Numbered from the stretch's first letter, positions 50,085 to 60,000 are shown. The stretch is 64,000 nt of DNA from Chloroflexota bacterium (GCA_004297765.1 SCTZ01000170.1:1-64000), one strand, 5' to 3'. Numbers and translations: made by a program. The notes: generated from the letters alone by a model not told the origin.

Positions 50085-52496
50085 TTACCGCACCTTGAAA
50101 ATGGTGACGTCTCCCTTGCGGAAGACCACGTCCATGAACCGCGCCAGCCTGGTAGATGCGCCGTCGCCGTACTTGCTCCGCTCCAGTTGTCCGACGAACA
50201 CGTAGGTCACTTTGCGTCCCTGCAGAATGGATTGGATTGGTCCGCTATCGCTGGCGTTGTAGATGGCATCGATCTCGGCGTCCCGACCCCGGAAGTCCCG
50301 GTCGGAGCCACGCCACTGGTTCTCGTGCCCAACCCAGCCCAGCAGCGTCGGAATGCCCGTGCGGGCCGATATCCGTCCGAACTCGCTATATTGTCCACCC
50401 GTCGCCTCCACGACGACGGCCCCGTCGGGCGCATTACTCGCAAGCCAGCTAGTGGCCTCGTACTCGTCCGGGTTCGATGCTCGCGCGTACGCCAGTCCGT
50501 CCAGAGTGGGCGTGGCCTGAAATCCATTGGTCTTGCCAAAGATGCTGGTCACGGGATACACCAGCGAGGCCAGCACCAGGAGCGCCACCAGCAGCCACCA
50601 GCCAGAGATGGCCAATCGTAACGTTGGTCCGACCGCATGCCAGCGCGAGTTGATCCAGTATAGGCCATAGGCAGAGACGATGGCAACGAGGGACCAGACC
50701 TGGTAGTAGAGCTTGAAAACGGTGTTCATGCGGTTGCCGAAAACGTCCTTGATGAAGAACAGCTCGCAAATCGCGAGCAGAACAACCCCGATGACCACCA
50801 GCAGCAGAGCGAAGGCATCCGGGGCACGCGATTCTGCCGTGGATGTCCCAGTGTCGCTGGGACGTCGGTCGAGGAGAAAGATACCCAGAGCGACCAACAG
50901 CAGCGCCGGGGTAACCTGGACGAACCGACCGAGGATCTCTCCCGGTTGGCTGTTCCCGACGGCCGTGCCACCAAAGCGGACCAGGAGTGCCAGCCAGAGC
51001 AGATACGGAACGAGGGCCACGAGCGCGGCCCAGCCGAGCCGGCTCCAGTCGCGGCTTGCTGGGCGTAGAATACCGGTCAGGCGCGCCACCAGGAACGATA
51101 CCGCCAGGAAGATGGGCAGACCCATCACTATGACGAAGTGCACAGGCCAGGTTCTGACCTGCTGCAGCGGAACGATACCGCTGGCCTGGGACTGAAAACC
51201 CAACAGAAAGGGAGCGTAGAGCGCGACCGACACGATCCCGATGGTCACGATTGCCGGTCCGGCCTCGCGCAAATTGGCGAGATCCAGGAGCCAGCGCCGC
51301 GTGCAGCGCTGGGTTGCGATGACGAGGGCCGCGGCCGCGATCAGGAAATACGTTGGAAAGTCCCAGGTGTTGAGAAACAGCAGGGCGCCCAGGCATATCC
51401 CGGTCAGCAGCACCAGAGCCACATTGCGCCGCAGCCATTTGATATCCGGCACGGTCGATAGCTTGATCAGGTTGTAGCCGAAAGCCAGCGCCAACATGCC
51501 AAACGGCAGGGCCATCACGTGGGGGTGCAGATCGCCCAGCAAGAAGCTGAAGAATGGGAACTCCGTGATGGTGTAATCCCCCCCGGACCCCTGGGTCAGA
51601 TTACCGATGACCCGCGTGGCGCGCCACCACCACCAGGGATCGCTGGGGTACCAGGTGGTGCTCATGCGAGCACCGGTCAGGTCTCGAATCTGGAACCAGC
51701 CCAGGACATCGGGTGATGTCCATCCGTGCGCTCGGATCAACTCCAGCACAGCCTCGAAGTTGCCGATCACGAGGACCAGGCACATCCCAACGACGCCGAA
51801 TACGATAGCAGCCCTGGCGCCCCCCGCGCCTGACGCCTGCCGAGAGGCAGTCGCCTGTCCTTTGCCGGCGTCCGTCACCAATCCGGCCACGAGACCGAAA
51901 ACCGCGCTGGCCGTGAGCGCAAAGATGAGGGCCAGGCTGAGATTGTATCCGATTGCCGCGGGGGTGCCGGCGAGCTTGATCACCGCGCCGAAGAGGATGT
52001 GCCCGAAGTAGTAGTAGCTGATCGAGAAGCCACTCAGCCAGGGATCGGTGGGCGGAAAGTAGGTACTGCGCAGGACGGCGTTGAGAAAAGCGAAGTCCAT
52101 GGGCTTCTCGGTGCCCATGATCTCCGGCGTGTACGCTCGCAAGGCGGCCATGGCGAACAGAGCGACGGCGAAGACCGCTTCGCTGGCCAGGATGAGGGTG
52201 CGATGGGACCGCACAAAGCCAGTGATCTCGTCGCGGCTGCGCCCAAAAAGAATCAAGGAGACGATGGCCAGGCAGAACAAAATAAGCAGGATGGAGCCGC
52301 GCGAGTTGGGTACCAGATGCAAAACGCCGCCGAGCCATAGGAGGTAGCCCACGAGCAGCAATCCGAGGACTTTGCTCAGGGCGTAACCTCTATCGGCAAG
52401 GTTGCGAAACGTCAGCATCGTGATGGGAAGCGTGACCAGGCCGATCACCTCGGCCGAAAACCACCAGAGCAGCGTCTCTAGCACGATACCTCTCAC
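50085..52496 (-). CDS. DUF2298 (YYY-type) multi-spanning membrane protein
   Basis: This 803-residue protein matches DUF2298, known as the chlor_Arch_YYY family because it occurs in Chloroflexi and archaea. It opens with ETLLWWFSAEVIGLVTLPIT and RGYALSKVLGLLLVGYLLWL, and has the family's TEKPMDFAFLNAVLRSTYFP, PPTDPWLSGFSISYYYFGH (the three tyrosines) and FFSFLLGDLHPHVMALPFGM. There are about fifteen helices. The role is unknown, but the family travels with GT-C enzymes, as here, and may handle lipid-linked sugars. It is the first gene of a run of six. The start is GTG 52496 or GTG 52484; the latter has AGAGGT upstream. Confidence 0.93.
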   Translation of the reverse strand: MRGIVLETLLWWFSAEVIGLVTLPITMLTFRNLADRGYALSKVLGLLLVGYLLWLGGVLHLVPNSRGSILLILFCLAIVSLILFGRSRDEITGFVRSHRTLILASEAVFAVALFAMAALRAYTPEIMGTEKPMDFAFLNAVLRSTYFPPTDPWLSGFSISYYYFGHILFGAVIKLAGTPAAIGYNLSLALIFALTASAVFGLVAGLVTDAGKGQATASRQASGAGGARAAIVFGVVGMCLVLVIGNFEAVLELIRAHGWTSPDVLGWFQIRDLTGARMSTTWYPSDPWWWWRATRVIGNLTQGSGGDYTITEFPFFSFLLGDLHPHVMALPFGMLALAFGYNLIKLSTVPDIKWLRRNVALVLLTGICLGALLFLNTWDFPTYFLIAAAALVIATQRCTRRWLLDLANLREAGPAIVTIGIVSVALYAPFLLGFQSQASGIVPLQQVRTWPVHFVIVMGLPIFLAVSFLVARLTGILRPASRDWSRLGWAALVALVPYLLWLALLVRFGGTAVGNSQPGEILGRFVQVTPALLLVALGIFLLDRRPSDTGTSTAESRAPDAFALLLVVIGVVLLAICELFFIKDVFGNRMNTVFKLYYQVWSLVAIVSAYGLYWINSRWHAVGPTLRLAISGWWLLVALLVLASLVYPVTSIFGKTNGFQATPTLDGLAYARASNPDEYEATSWLASNAPDGAVVVEATGGQYSEFGRISARTGIPTLLGWVGHENQWRGSDRDFRGRDAEIDAIYNASDSGPIQSILQGRKVTYVFVGQLERSKYGDGASTRLARFMDVVFRKGDVTIFKVR

Positions 52497-52738
52497 CGGG
52501 CAGAGATCCCGTTTCTCCGCGCCCTATTTTGCCGGATCGAGAGGCGGTTTTCAAGGGCATGGAGTAGGCGAATAGACATTCCTGCAGATGGGTGTTTGGG
52601 AGCTACTGACGGCAGTGAGCAGGCGCCTGTCTGCGGAATCCCATATGCATCAAGCCAAGAGCAGCCGCCAGCAGTGATGTCCAAGACCGGGCACCTTGGT
52701 GCCAGTCCAAGTCCCACCCGGGGCTGAAGCCGCCGGGC

Positions 52739-52909
52739 TGAGTCAACGAAGCCCGCTGAAGCGGGCTGACACTAGAGCCAATGTGGGAACGGTTCGCTGG
52801 GATGGCAGGCTCAGCTGGTCCATAAACTCAGAACGGTCCGGGATCGATGTGGCAGTTCCCAACAAGCCGCATACAATTCCAGCCCGCTTCAGTGGGCTTC
52901 GTTGACTCA
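52739..52909. repeat. Inverted repeat with 30-bp arms
   Basis: TGAGTCAACGAAGCCCGCTG and on (52739-52768) is inverted at 52880-52909 with one mismatch; each arm also contains its own small GCCCGCTGAAGCGGGC hairpin. The 111 bases between them have no coding sense. A MITE-like element is likely. Confidence 0.8.
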
Positions 52910-53103
52910 GCGCGCCCGCTTTAGCGGCGCGCGAGGCGCCGAATAGGTACAGGAATCCGGCGGCGACATCCCCACAGCACACCACTGGACCGTCCGTGCC
53001 TCACGGTCGACAGCCCTCTTAGCTTGATGCGCATGGGGCGCAATGATGATATCAACAAATAACGTTGCACACAATCGGGCGCTTCCCCTCCCGCCGCCCC
53101 CCT

Positions 53104-53171
53104 GGGCGCAATGAATTGCGCCCCTACGAACGGTCCATGGCCCATGCGTAGGGGCGCAATTCATTGCGCCC
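53104..53171. repeat. Perfect inverted pair of GTAGGGGCG repeats
   Basis: GGGCGCAATGAATTGCGCCC plus CTAC (53104-53127) is exactly inverted at 53148-53171. Each arm is itself palindromic. It belongs with the copies at 8371-8561 and 29182-29205. Confidence 0.85.
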
Positions 53172-53568
53172 AACGGCCTCCCGCCTACCGACCACGCAAC
53201 TTCTGTGATCCTCCAACCGCCCTGCCATGCCCTCGGTCATCGACAACAGGCACCCTCTCGGCATCGCCACGCTTGGCCCTCCCCCGCGCATCGCGACCTG
53301 CATAACACCCACTCGGCCCCTGAGCAGATGGGGACATCGACCGGGCCAGCGCCCCATCTGCGGAATCCCAAAATCAGCGTAATCCGCGGTTCAGATTGTG
53401 TGGAGGAGCAACGCCGGTGTTTCATGGCGTCGGGACGTCGCAAACTCGGCGCTGGAAAGTCGCCGTAATCCCACGCTTCGGGCTGCCTATGTACCATATG
53501 GCGTACGGGCCACACAACGCCCTGCTGACCCGCTGCGCGAGCCCTCGCGGAGAAGGAGTTTCCACTAG

Positions 53569-53880
53569 TACACCACCAACGTGCTCGTTATCGAATCTCA
53601 CGCCCTTCTGGTTTCCGCTCTTGGGATCGGTCCCGCTGCTCGATTTCTGAAAGACCTGGATGAGAGCAATACCATCATCGTCCGGGGCGCGCTTTCGACG
53701 AGCAACGCGCTAAAGATCCTCTTTCGCTATGACGACAAGGTCTTCTCGTTTGCCGATGCGATCAGTTTCACCATTATGGAACGGTTGAGTATTCCGCTTG
53801 CTTTCACGTTTGATAACCACTTTGTCCAGTGCGGTTTCTCTGTCCTTACGTCTCGAAACCTTGATGACATCTTCCGCTAG
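53569..53880 (+). pseudogene. Truncated VapC-like PIN-domain toxin gene
   Basis: The frame just after a TAG at 53566 reads YTTNVLVIESHALLVSALG, then a PIN core with VFSFADAISFTIMERLSIPL and FTFDNHFVQCGFSVL. It aligns with the intact VapC at 60444 from its TTRFVVVETHAGLL segment onward. The N-terminal strand with the first catalytic aspartate (FIDTSAF in the intact copy) is missing, and no antitoxin gene lies in front. It is therefore best read as a 5'-deleted toxin gene. It stands immediately before the first copy of the small RNA, in the same position as the intact VapC before the second copy. Confidence 0.75.
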
Positions 53881-53963
53881 CTCCAAACTAGACCCAACAC
53901 CTCTACTTGCGTAAACAAGAAATAAACAAATGGCCGTTCCTACCCAGGAATGCCACACCGCTA

Positions 53964-53992
53964 TTGACTACGGCAGCCCGCCTTGCTATCAT
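53964..53992 (+). promoter_or_regulatory. Promoter of small RNA copy 1
   Basis: TTGACT and TATCAT are separated by 17 bases. The whole promoter, including most of the spacer, is conserved with the one at 60892-60920, and transcription should start near 53999. Confidence 0.75.
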
Positions 53993-53998
53993 ATCGTT

Positions 53999-54116
53999 GG
54001 TCAGCTAGTAAAGACCATAGTTGGGGAAGCGCTGATCCCAGGCCCGCAACGTGGCCACCTCGGCCTGGGGGAGCTACTGGTGAAACCGACCCTTCTGTTC
54101 GGGTCGGTTTTTATTT
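53999..54116 (+). ncRNA. Candidate small RNA or structured leader, copy 1
   Basis: About 118 bases from the predicted start to a strong terminator (AAACCGACCC 54083-54092 with GGGTCGGTTT 54101-54110, then TTATTT). Possible helices are TGGTC/GACCA around GCTAGTAAA at the 5' end, GGG/CCC around AAGCG, and GGCC/GGCC around CGCAACGT. It is roughly 84% identical to copy 2 at 60927-61047, and the GGCC/GGCC helix becomes GACC/GGTC there, a compensatory change. I do not recognise the RNA class. It may be an independent small RNA or an attenuator for the secreted-protein gene 475 bases downstream. Confidence 0.7.
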
Positions 54117-54591
54117 CGTCTCGTGATCGCTGCCCCCCGTGATCGGACTCTTCATGGGAGGCCATTGGGATGACGGCACGTCCCGATCGTTGGGGTTCGT
54201 GCGCGGCCAGGGCATATGCGTTCTGCCCCAGGGAAAGCGACCAGGCGGGTGACAGTCCTTTCTGACATGCATATGGGCAGACGTCTATATGAGTGAGAGG
54301 CCAAGTCGGCGGATTAAGATCCCGCCGTCAAACCTTTTCCCTACTGGACCAGGTTTGACGCGGCCATCTCAATGCCGCGCACGGCCTCTCGCTCCGTGTA
54401 GGCGGACCTCGTCTGGCTAGGCCGCCCGCCCGTGGATGGCCAGACTAACGGAGCACGCCTAGGCCGTCAGACTGAGGTGGCCTGACTAACGGAGAACGCA
54501 TGGACCTGCGCGCGTAGCAGAGCCGTCCTAACCGCTACTGACAGGTCGTGACGAAGAACACGCGGCCCGAGATCAATGTGAGGTGCGTAAC
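54117..54591 (+). other. Long leader region with repeats
   Basis: Between the small RNA and the giant secreted-protein gene lies a perfect 10-bp inverted repeat (CGTCAAACCT 54326-54335, AGGTTTGACG 54351-54360) and two near-identical direct repeats (GACTAACGGAGCACGC 54443-54458 and GACTAACGGAGAACGC 54484-54499). No gene is supported. Confidence 0.55.
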
Positions 54592-57500
54592 ATGATGTCC
54601 AGGCGACTGCACAGCTTCTTGGCGTTGCCATTCCTCGTCACGATCGTATTGTCGTTGTTGCCTACCGGGATCTGGACGCAGGCCGCCGCGCGGGAGGTGT
54701 CCGCACCTGCAGGACAAGCGCCCTCGTACGACCGGCGGGAGATCAGCGCTGCCTTGAAAAACTCTCCCCTCCTGTTCATCGAAAACGTCGGGCAGCTCGA
54801 TCCCGCCGCCCGCTTTCAGGTGCGCGGCGGCAACGGCACCATGTTCTTGAGCGAGGATGCCCTCTGGCTCACCCTTATCGAGCCACGCAAGACAGACGGG
54901 GCTCTTGCCCGAGCTCCCGGTCAGCCGAACAGACCGGATGGACAGGAAAGCGATAGCCCACGTCGTGGGGTCAACCTCCGACTGAGTTACGCGGGCTCCA
55001 ACCCTCACCCCATCATAGAACCCTTCGATCGTCTGGACACCCACGTCTCGTACTTCATCGGCGCCGATGCGAGCAAATGGCACCCGGACGTGCCAGTGTG
55101 GGGCGGAGTACGCTACCGGGAGCTTTATCCGGGCATTGACTTGGAGGTGACGAGCGAGGGCGGACAACTGATGCAGCGCATGGTGGCCCGTGCCGGCTCC
55201 GATCCGAGCGCGGTGCGCCTGCGCGTGGAGGGGGCGGATGATCTGACCGTCGACGCCACGCGCCTGGCGCTGACCACATCCGTGGGCACGTTCAACCTGC
55301 CGCTCCTGAAGCTGGAGACGGCCGCGGGTGTTCGCTTGCCGGCGCTGACAGCCGCCCGGCGCGCCTCGTCGAGCGAAGTCGTGAGCCCATTCGTGGCGGC
55401 GGCAGCAGGGTCGTCTATCCAGATGACATTGGATGCGTTGTCCGCCAGTGCGTCCGACCTCTCATTCGCCACCTTCCTGGGCGGTGGCGACGACGACGGT
55501 GGGATCGAGATCGCGGTGGACGGAAGCGGCAATGCCTACGTTGCGGGACAGACCTTGTCCTCGGATTTCCCCACGACGGCGGGCGCCTACGATACCAGCT
55601 ACAATGGCGTCAATGACGCCTTTGTGGTGAAGCTGAACGTGGGAGGCAGCGGGCTGCTCTATGCCACCTTCCTGGGCGGTGCCGGTTCTGATTACGGGAA
55701 CGGGGTCGCGGTGGATGGGAGCGGCAACGCCTACGTGGCGGGGCAAACCGACTCCTCGAACTTCCCCACGACGGCGGGTTGCTACGATACCAGCTTCAAC
55801 GGCGATTCGGACGCCTTTGTGGTCAAGCTGAACGCGGGAGGCAGCGGGCTTCTCTACGCCACCTTCCTGGGCGGTGGCAGTAATGATTGGGGGTCCGGGA
55901 TCGCGGTGGATGGGAGCGGCAACGCCTACGTCACGGGATACACTTACTCCTCAGATTTCCCCACGACGGCGAGCGCCTTCGATACCAGCATTAATGGCTA
56001 CAATGACGCTTTTGTGGTCAAGCTCGATATGGGCGGCAGCGGGCTGCTCTACGCCACCTTCGTGGGCGGGAGCGACAGTGATTGGGGTAGACGTATCGCG
56101 GTGGACGGCAGCGGCAACGCTTACGTCACGGGATACACTTACTCCTCAGATTTCCCCACGACGGCCGGCGCCTACGATACCAGCTTCAACGGTTATTATG
56201 ACGCCTTTGTGGTCAAGCTAGCGATCGGCGGTGGCTCCCTACGAGCAGACCCCACCATGTCCAGACTCTCGGCTGAACCTACATCCGTGCCGGCCGATGG
56301 TGGCACGAGCACGAGCGTCACTGTGCAGTTGCTTACCACCAACGGCACACCGGTGCCCAGGAAGACCGTACGCCTGTCGTCGAGTCGCGGCATCTCGGAC
56401 ACCATCACCCAGCCGACCCAGACGGGCGCCGACGGGCGTGCCACCGGGGCCGTTCGATCGACCTTTCCGGGGTCCGCAACCCTTTCCGCCTTTGTCATGG
56501 ACGACGGCGTCTCGGTGTTGCAGACGGGGAGCGTCACCTTCGAGCCATACACGTCGCCCAACGGCGATCTCGTGTTCCAGATCAACCAACTTGTCACCAC
56601 GGGGACCCAGGAGCTCGGCGATCTCGAGAACGATGCCACCGCCATCGCGGACTACGGCAATCGCTTCCGGGGTGCCGTCGGACAGGATGCGGCGAAGCTG
56701 GCCGCGGATGTCGTCTTCAATATGCAAGACGTCGTGAGCGGACTCAACAACACATACCATCTGCAGAAGGCGGCGCGCCTTGCCTGTCCGGGTTGTTACG
56801 TCCCGGGCACGTGGAACGTCGAATACAGCTCCAATCATCCTGCGGCCAAGCGGCTCCTGGATATCGGCTCCATGAATCTCGAGAGCGCAGCGACATCGAA
56901 GATGGCGGAGTTTGTTGGGATAGGCGGGTCCAAGTTCTTCGCCGAGTGGTTCCTGAATTGGGGGGCAGAGCAGGTCACCAAGGGCGTCGCGCAGGATGCA
57001 GCGCGCACTATCTTCGCAACCCGGAACGATGGTATCAGCACGGTGGCCCTGCCCGCCATCCGCAGCACGAGCGAGGACCTCTCCGCGTTGCTTCAGGTGC
57101 AGGGAAGCACTCTACTCTCCAACGTGCCGCCTATCCCATCGGAGCGTCGGAGCGCCTATGCGCGGGAGCTCAACGCGCGAATCTTTGCCGTGCGTGTGCT
57201 GGGAGATCAGCTTCGCAACGAGCGTGAGACACTCGCTAACTTCTGGCAAGCCCATGAGCAGAACCCCAATGTCCTGCTCGATCTCTTCCTGCGCACGAGC
57301 GCAAAGAGCCTGGCCAAGCACACCTTCGACGGCCCAGGGCAACTCGCGGTCGGCGGTTCGCTGACCCTCTTCGATGGGTACATGGACACAAAACGTCTGA
57401 CCGAGTCCATGCAGATGTACAACCTGGCCACGGGGGCGTTGCTCGGGACGCCCACGCACCTCCAGCAGACCTATCAAACCGCCTATCGGGGGCTGGATCG

Positions 57501-60000
57501 TGTTCGTTACGACCGTGGGCCCGGGCTAGCCAGCGGGAACATCGTGTCAGTCGTCAACCACAACCAGGGGAGGAGCACACTGGGAGGCCTCCGGTGGCAG
57601 GAGACCGCTTCGTGGACGGACGTGTCCTTGGTCAATACGGGCGATAGCGAGACGACGTTTCGTGTTCTGTCCAACTACCTGGCCGACACAACGCGTTTTG
57701 GCGTGCCCTGGGCCACGATGAGCAGGGTGGAGGAGGGCTTTATCACCCTCGCGCCGCACACCGGTGGCACGGTGCGCGTGGACTACAAGTGGGCGGACGG
57801 CACCCGTGGCTTCTCTCCGCGCAGCCGGACCTGCATCCCTCTGACCAGCAACTGCGTTCCCGCTTCGGATATCTACATCGACGTGCTTGGCACAAACGAC
57901 ACGGGCACATATTACATCGGCGGCTACAATGACACCTGGCAGCCAATCAGAGTATCAGGGTCAGGGGCACAGAAGATGGCGTCCGATGACTCACCAACGA
58001 TCGACCCACCGCTGATGACGTACGTCGTCTCGGCCCCCTGGACGCAGCGGCACGAGGCCCAGATCTGGATCAACAACCCGTTCACCAGCACCCTGCCCGT
58101 GACGGTCACGCAAACCCTCTCGGCAGGCATCAGCGTCATAGATGCGGGCGGAGCCAATCAGCAGGGCAGCCTCCTCACCTGGAACACGACGGTGCTTCCC
58201 AGCGCTGTCGGAGTAGTCACCTTCACCTTTAGCTTTCCCGCTGCCCCGGGCGCGGACCATGCACTTCCCGCTGCGGTCATGAGCCTCGCGAGTCCAATCG
58301 ACGGGCAGATCGTCACGGCCGACTCCAACGTGGCACATTTCCAGGCCATCTGGCCGGTAACGCTGAGTGCGGTAGTTCCAGGCTACGTCTTGCCTGGCAG
58401 CAGCCCCAGTATCGGTATCACGGTCACCAACTGGCTCACGAATACAACGGTCGCCGGATCTCTAGCCATCACCGTGACCGACGCCTTGTCCACGCCGGTG
58501 CACAGCCAAGTTCAAGCCTTCAGCGTCATGCCCGCCGGAGCGGCTTGGTTGAACTTTGCGCTGCCCGGCACCATGAGCCCGGGAGACTACAGCGTGTACG
58601 CGGGCACCACCGTGAATGGCTCCTCAGGGCAAACCTACCTCGGGCGAGTTCAGGTCGGAGTTCCTGGGCCGGACCTCGTGTATCGCGCTTCGGCCGCAGG
58701 CACTGCCCATCCCAATGACGTCCTCACCTACACCGTGCAGCTGACCAACACCGTCGGTGTACCGCTCTCGAATGCGGCTCTCACGGCCACCATCCCTCTC
58801 AGCACGACTGTAGTGGCAGGGAGCGTCACGGGTGGGGGCATAGTGGAGCCAGGGCAGATGCGTTGGCCGCTGGGCACGCTGGGAGCCAATCAGTCAGCCT
58901 TGAGATCATTCGCGGTGAAGGTAGACACTGTGGGGCCGCCAGGCGACAGTCCATGGCGCCTGTCCAGCCAACCGACACTCACGGCCAACGAAATTGCGGC
59001 GACGCAGGGCCCGGCCGCGTGGAACCTGGTGGCCGCGATGCACGCTGGCTTCACCGCCACGCCTCTGACGGGCACGGCCCCTCTGACGGTGACCTTCACT
59101 AACCAGTCAACGGGGGATTTCTCATCCAGCCTGTGGGATTTCGGGGACGGGACGCCGACGAGTACCCTCACCGACCCGGAGCATACCTTCACCACGCCCG
59201 GCGTCTACACCGTTACGCTGATCGTGAGCGGGCCGGGTGGAACGAGCACGGAAGTCAGACCGAGCTACATCAGCGTGGCTGCCCCACCACCAGGCGCAGC
59301 CATTCGCATCGTCAAGGCCTCACCCAATCCCTTCAACCCGGCCCAGTCCGGGACGACCCTCAGCTTCGACCTCACCGCTCCCTGCGGCTACACCCTGGCC
59401 GCCATCTTCGACATGAATGGGGCCGGCGTGCTCAAGTACTGGAGTCTGGGCGCACGATCGGCAGGCACTCAGAACATTTTGTGGGATGGCAAGAACACGG
59501 CGAGCACCGTCCTGGGTGAGGGCATCTATGCCTTCTTCGCCGTCTGCTTGGATGCGGGAGGCAGCGCCATCGCCGTCGGCTCCGATCTGGTCAACATCAG
59601 CCCAATCATCTCCAACATGACAGTCAATCCCAAGCCGTACTATCCGCAGTCTGGGAACGCCGCCCTGGGCTTCAACCTGTCCACAGGGAGTTGGGCGTTC
59701 ACCACCGCGGTGATCCTCAACGCGCAGGGGGCTCAGGTCAAGGTTTTCCCCTGGGCGGTCAGTCCGTCCGGGGCGGTGAGCTACAACTGGGACGGGGAGG
59801 ACGGCGGAGGGAACGTGGTGCCCAACGGGCGCTACACATACGTGGTGGCGGCGGTGGACCCGAGCAACACGAGTCAGATGCACACCGGGGTGCTGCTCTT
59901 CGACGTGGGCACGCCGGTCAGCGCCGGGAGCATGCAGGCGGAGCCCTGGGCTCAGGAAGCTATGGAACAATTGCGTAGGGTGGGCGGTGTCTCACCATGA
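54592..60000 (+). CDS. Giant secreted protein: DUF7948-like, SBBP repeats, Ig-like, PKD and FlgD-Ig domains
   Basis: This protein of about 1,802 residues begins with a Sec signal peptide. Residues about 55-270 are a DUF7948-like region (LLFIENVGQLDPAARFQVRG; YRELYPGIDLEVTSEGGQLM). Next come four SBBP beta-propeller repeats of 65 residues (LLYATFLGGAGSDYGNGVAV, DGSGNAYVAGQT, SDAFVVKL). Then follow a Big-1-type Ig domain (SAEPTSVPADGGTSTSVTVQ), a long mainly helical region of unknown nature, a DUF11-like domain, a PKD domain (SSLWDFGDGTPTSTLTDPEH) and two FlgD-Ig repeats (SPNPFNPAQSGTTLSFDLTA). It ends with PWAQEAMEQLRRVGG. GAGGTG before the ATG supports the start. It is probably a surface or adhesion protein. 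The C-terminus and 3' flank are duplicated at 61120-62998. Confidence 0.88.
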   Translation: MMSRRLHSFLALPFLVTIVLSLLPTGIWTQAAAREVSAPAGQAPSYDRREISAALKNSPLLFIENVGQLDPAARFQVRGGNGTMFLSEDALWLTLIEPRKTDGALARAPGQPNRPDGQESDSPRRGVNLRLSYAGSNPHPIIEPFDRLDTHVSYFIGADASKWHPDVPVWGGVRYRELYPGIDLEVTSEGGQLMQRMVARAGSDPSAVRLRVEGADDLTVDATRLALTTSVGTFNLPLLKLETAAGVRLPALTAARRASSSEVVSPFVAAAAGSSIQMTLDALSASASDLSFATFLGGGDDDGGIEIAVDGSGNAYVAGQTLSSDFPTTAGAYDTSYNGVNDAFVVKLNVGGSGLLYATFLGGAGSDYGNGVAVDGSGNAYVAGQTDSSNFPTTAGCYDTSFNGDSDAFVVKLNAGGSGLLYATFLGGGSNDWGSGIAVDGSGNAYVTGYTYSSDFPTTASAFDTSINGYNDAFVVKLDMGGSGLLYATFVGGSDSDWGRRIAVDGSGNAYVTGYTYSSDFPTTAGAYDTSFNGYYDAFVVKLAIGGGSLRADPTMSRLSAEPTSVPADGGTSTSVTVQLLTTNGTPVPRKTVRLSSSRGISDTITQPTQTGADGRATGAVRSTFPGSATLSAFVMDDGVSVLQTGSVTFEPYTSPNGDLVFQINQLVTTGTQELGDLENDATAIADYGNRFRGAVGQDAAKLAADVVFNMQDVVSGLNNTYHLQKAARLACPGCYVPGTWNVEYSSNHPAAKRLLDIGSMNLESAATSKMAEFVGIGGSKFFAEWFLNWGAEQVTKGVAQDAARTIFATRNDGISTVALPAIRSTSEDLSALLQVQGSTLLSNVPPIPSERRSAYARELNARIFAVRVLGDQLRNERETLANFWQAHEQNPNVLLDLFLRTSAKSLAKHTFDGPGQLAVGGSLTLFDGYMDTKRLTESMQMYNLATGALLGTPTHLQQTYQTAYRGLDRVRYDRGPGLASGNIVSVVNHNQGRSTLGGLRWQETASWTDVSLVNTGDSETTFRVLSNYLADTTRFGVPWATMSRVEEGFITLAPHTGGTVRVDYKWADGTRGFSPRSRTCIPLTSNCVPASDIYIDVLGTNDTGTYYIGGYNDTWQPIRVSGSGAQKMASDDSPTIDPPLMTYVVSAPWTQRHEAQIWINNPFTSTLPVTVTQTLSAGISVIDAGGANQQGSLLTWNTTVLPSAVGVVTFTFSFPAAPGADHALPAAVMSLASPIDGQIVTADSNVAHFQAIWPVTLSAVVPGYVLPGSSPSIGITVTNWLTNTTVAGSLAITVTDALSTPVHSQVQAFSVMPAGAAWLNFALPGTMSPGDYSVYAGTTVNGSSGQTYLGRVQVGVPGPDLVYRASAAGTAHPNDVLTYTVQLTNTVGVPLSNAALTATIPLSTTVVAGSVTGGGIVEPGQMRWPLGTLGANQSALRSFAVKVDTVGPPGDSPWRLSSQPTLTANEIAATQGPAAWNLVAAMHAGFTATPLTGTAPLTVTFTNQSTGDFSSSLWDFGDGTPTSTLTDPEHTFTTPGVYTVTLIVSGPGGTSTEVRPSYISVAAPPPGAAIRIVKASPNPFNPAQSGTTLSFDLTAPCGYTLAAIFDMNGAGVLKYWSLGARSAGTQNILWDGKNTASTVLGEGIYAFFAVCLDAGGSAIAVGSDLVNISPIISNMTVNPKPYYPQSGNAALGFNLSTGSWAFTTAVILNAQGAQVKVFPWAVSPSGAVSYNWDGEDGGGNVVPNGRYTYVVAAVDPSNTSQMHTGVLLFDVGTPVSAGSMQAEPWAQEAMEQLRRVGGVSP

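Larger units (their letters stand above)
52497..53565. other. Gene-free stretch with inverted repeats
   Basis: No gene is supported here. Besides the two inverted repeats listed separately, TCTGCGGAATCCCA occurs twice (near 52629 and 53354). The stretch separates the large glycosyltransferase run from the secreted-protein cassettes. Confidence 0.6.

Noticed and set aside
30239-52496. Complete capsule or O-antigen export locus
   Set aside because: No Wzx/Wzy, ABC exporter or initiating phosphoglycosyltransferase was seen; only glycan-related enzymes can be supported.
53999-54116. c-di-GMP, TPP or cobalamin riboswitch
   Set aside because: None of the signature cores I know for these classes is present, so it was kept as an unrecognised RNA.
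54535-55167. Minus-strand frame of 210 codons opposite the start of the giant secreted protein
   Set aside because: No motif; the plus-strand frame has a signal peptide and conserved domains.
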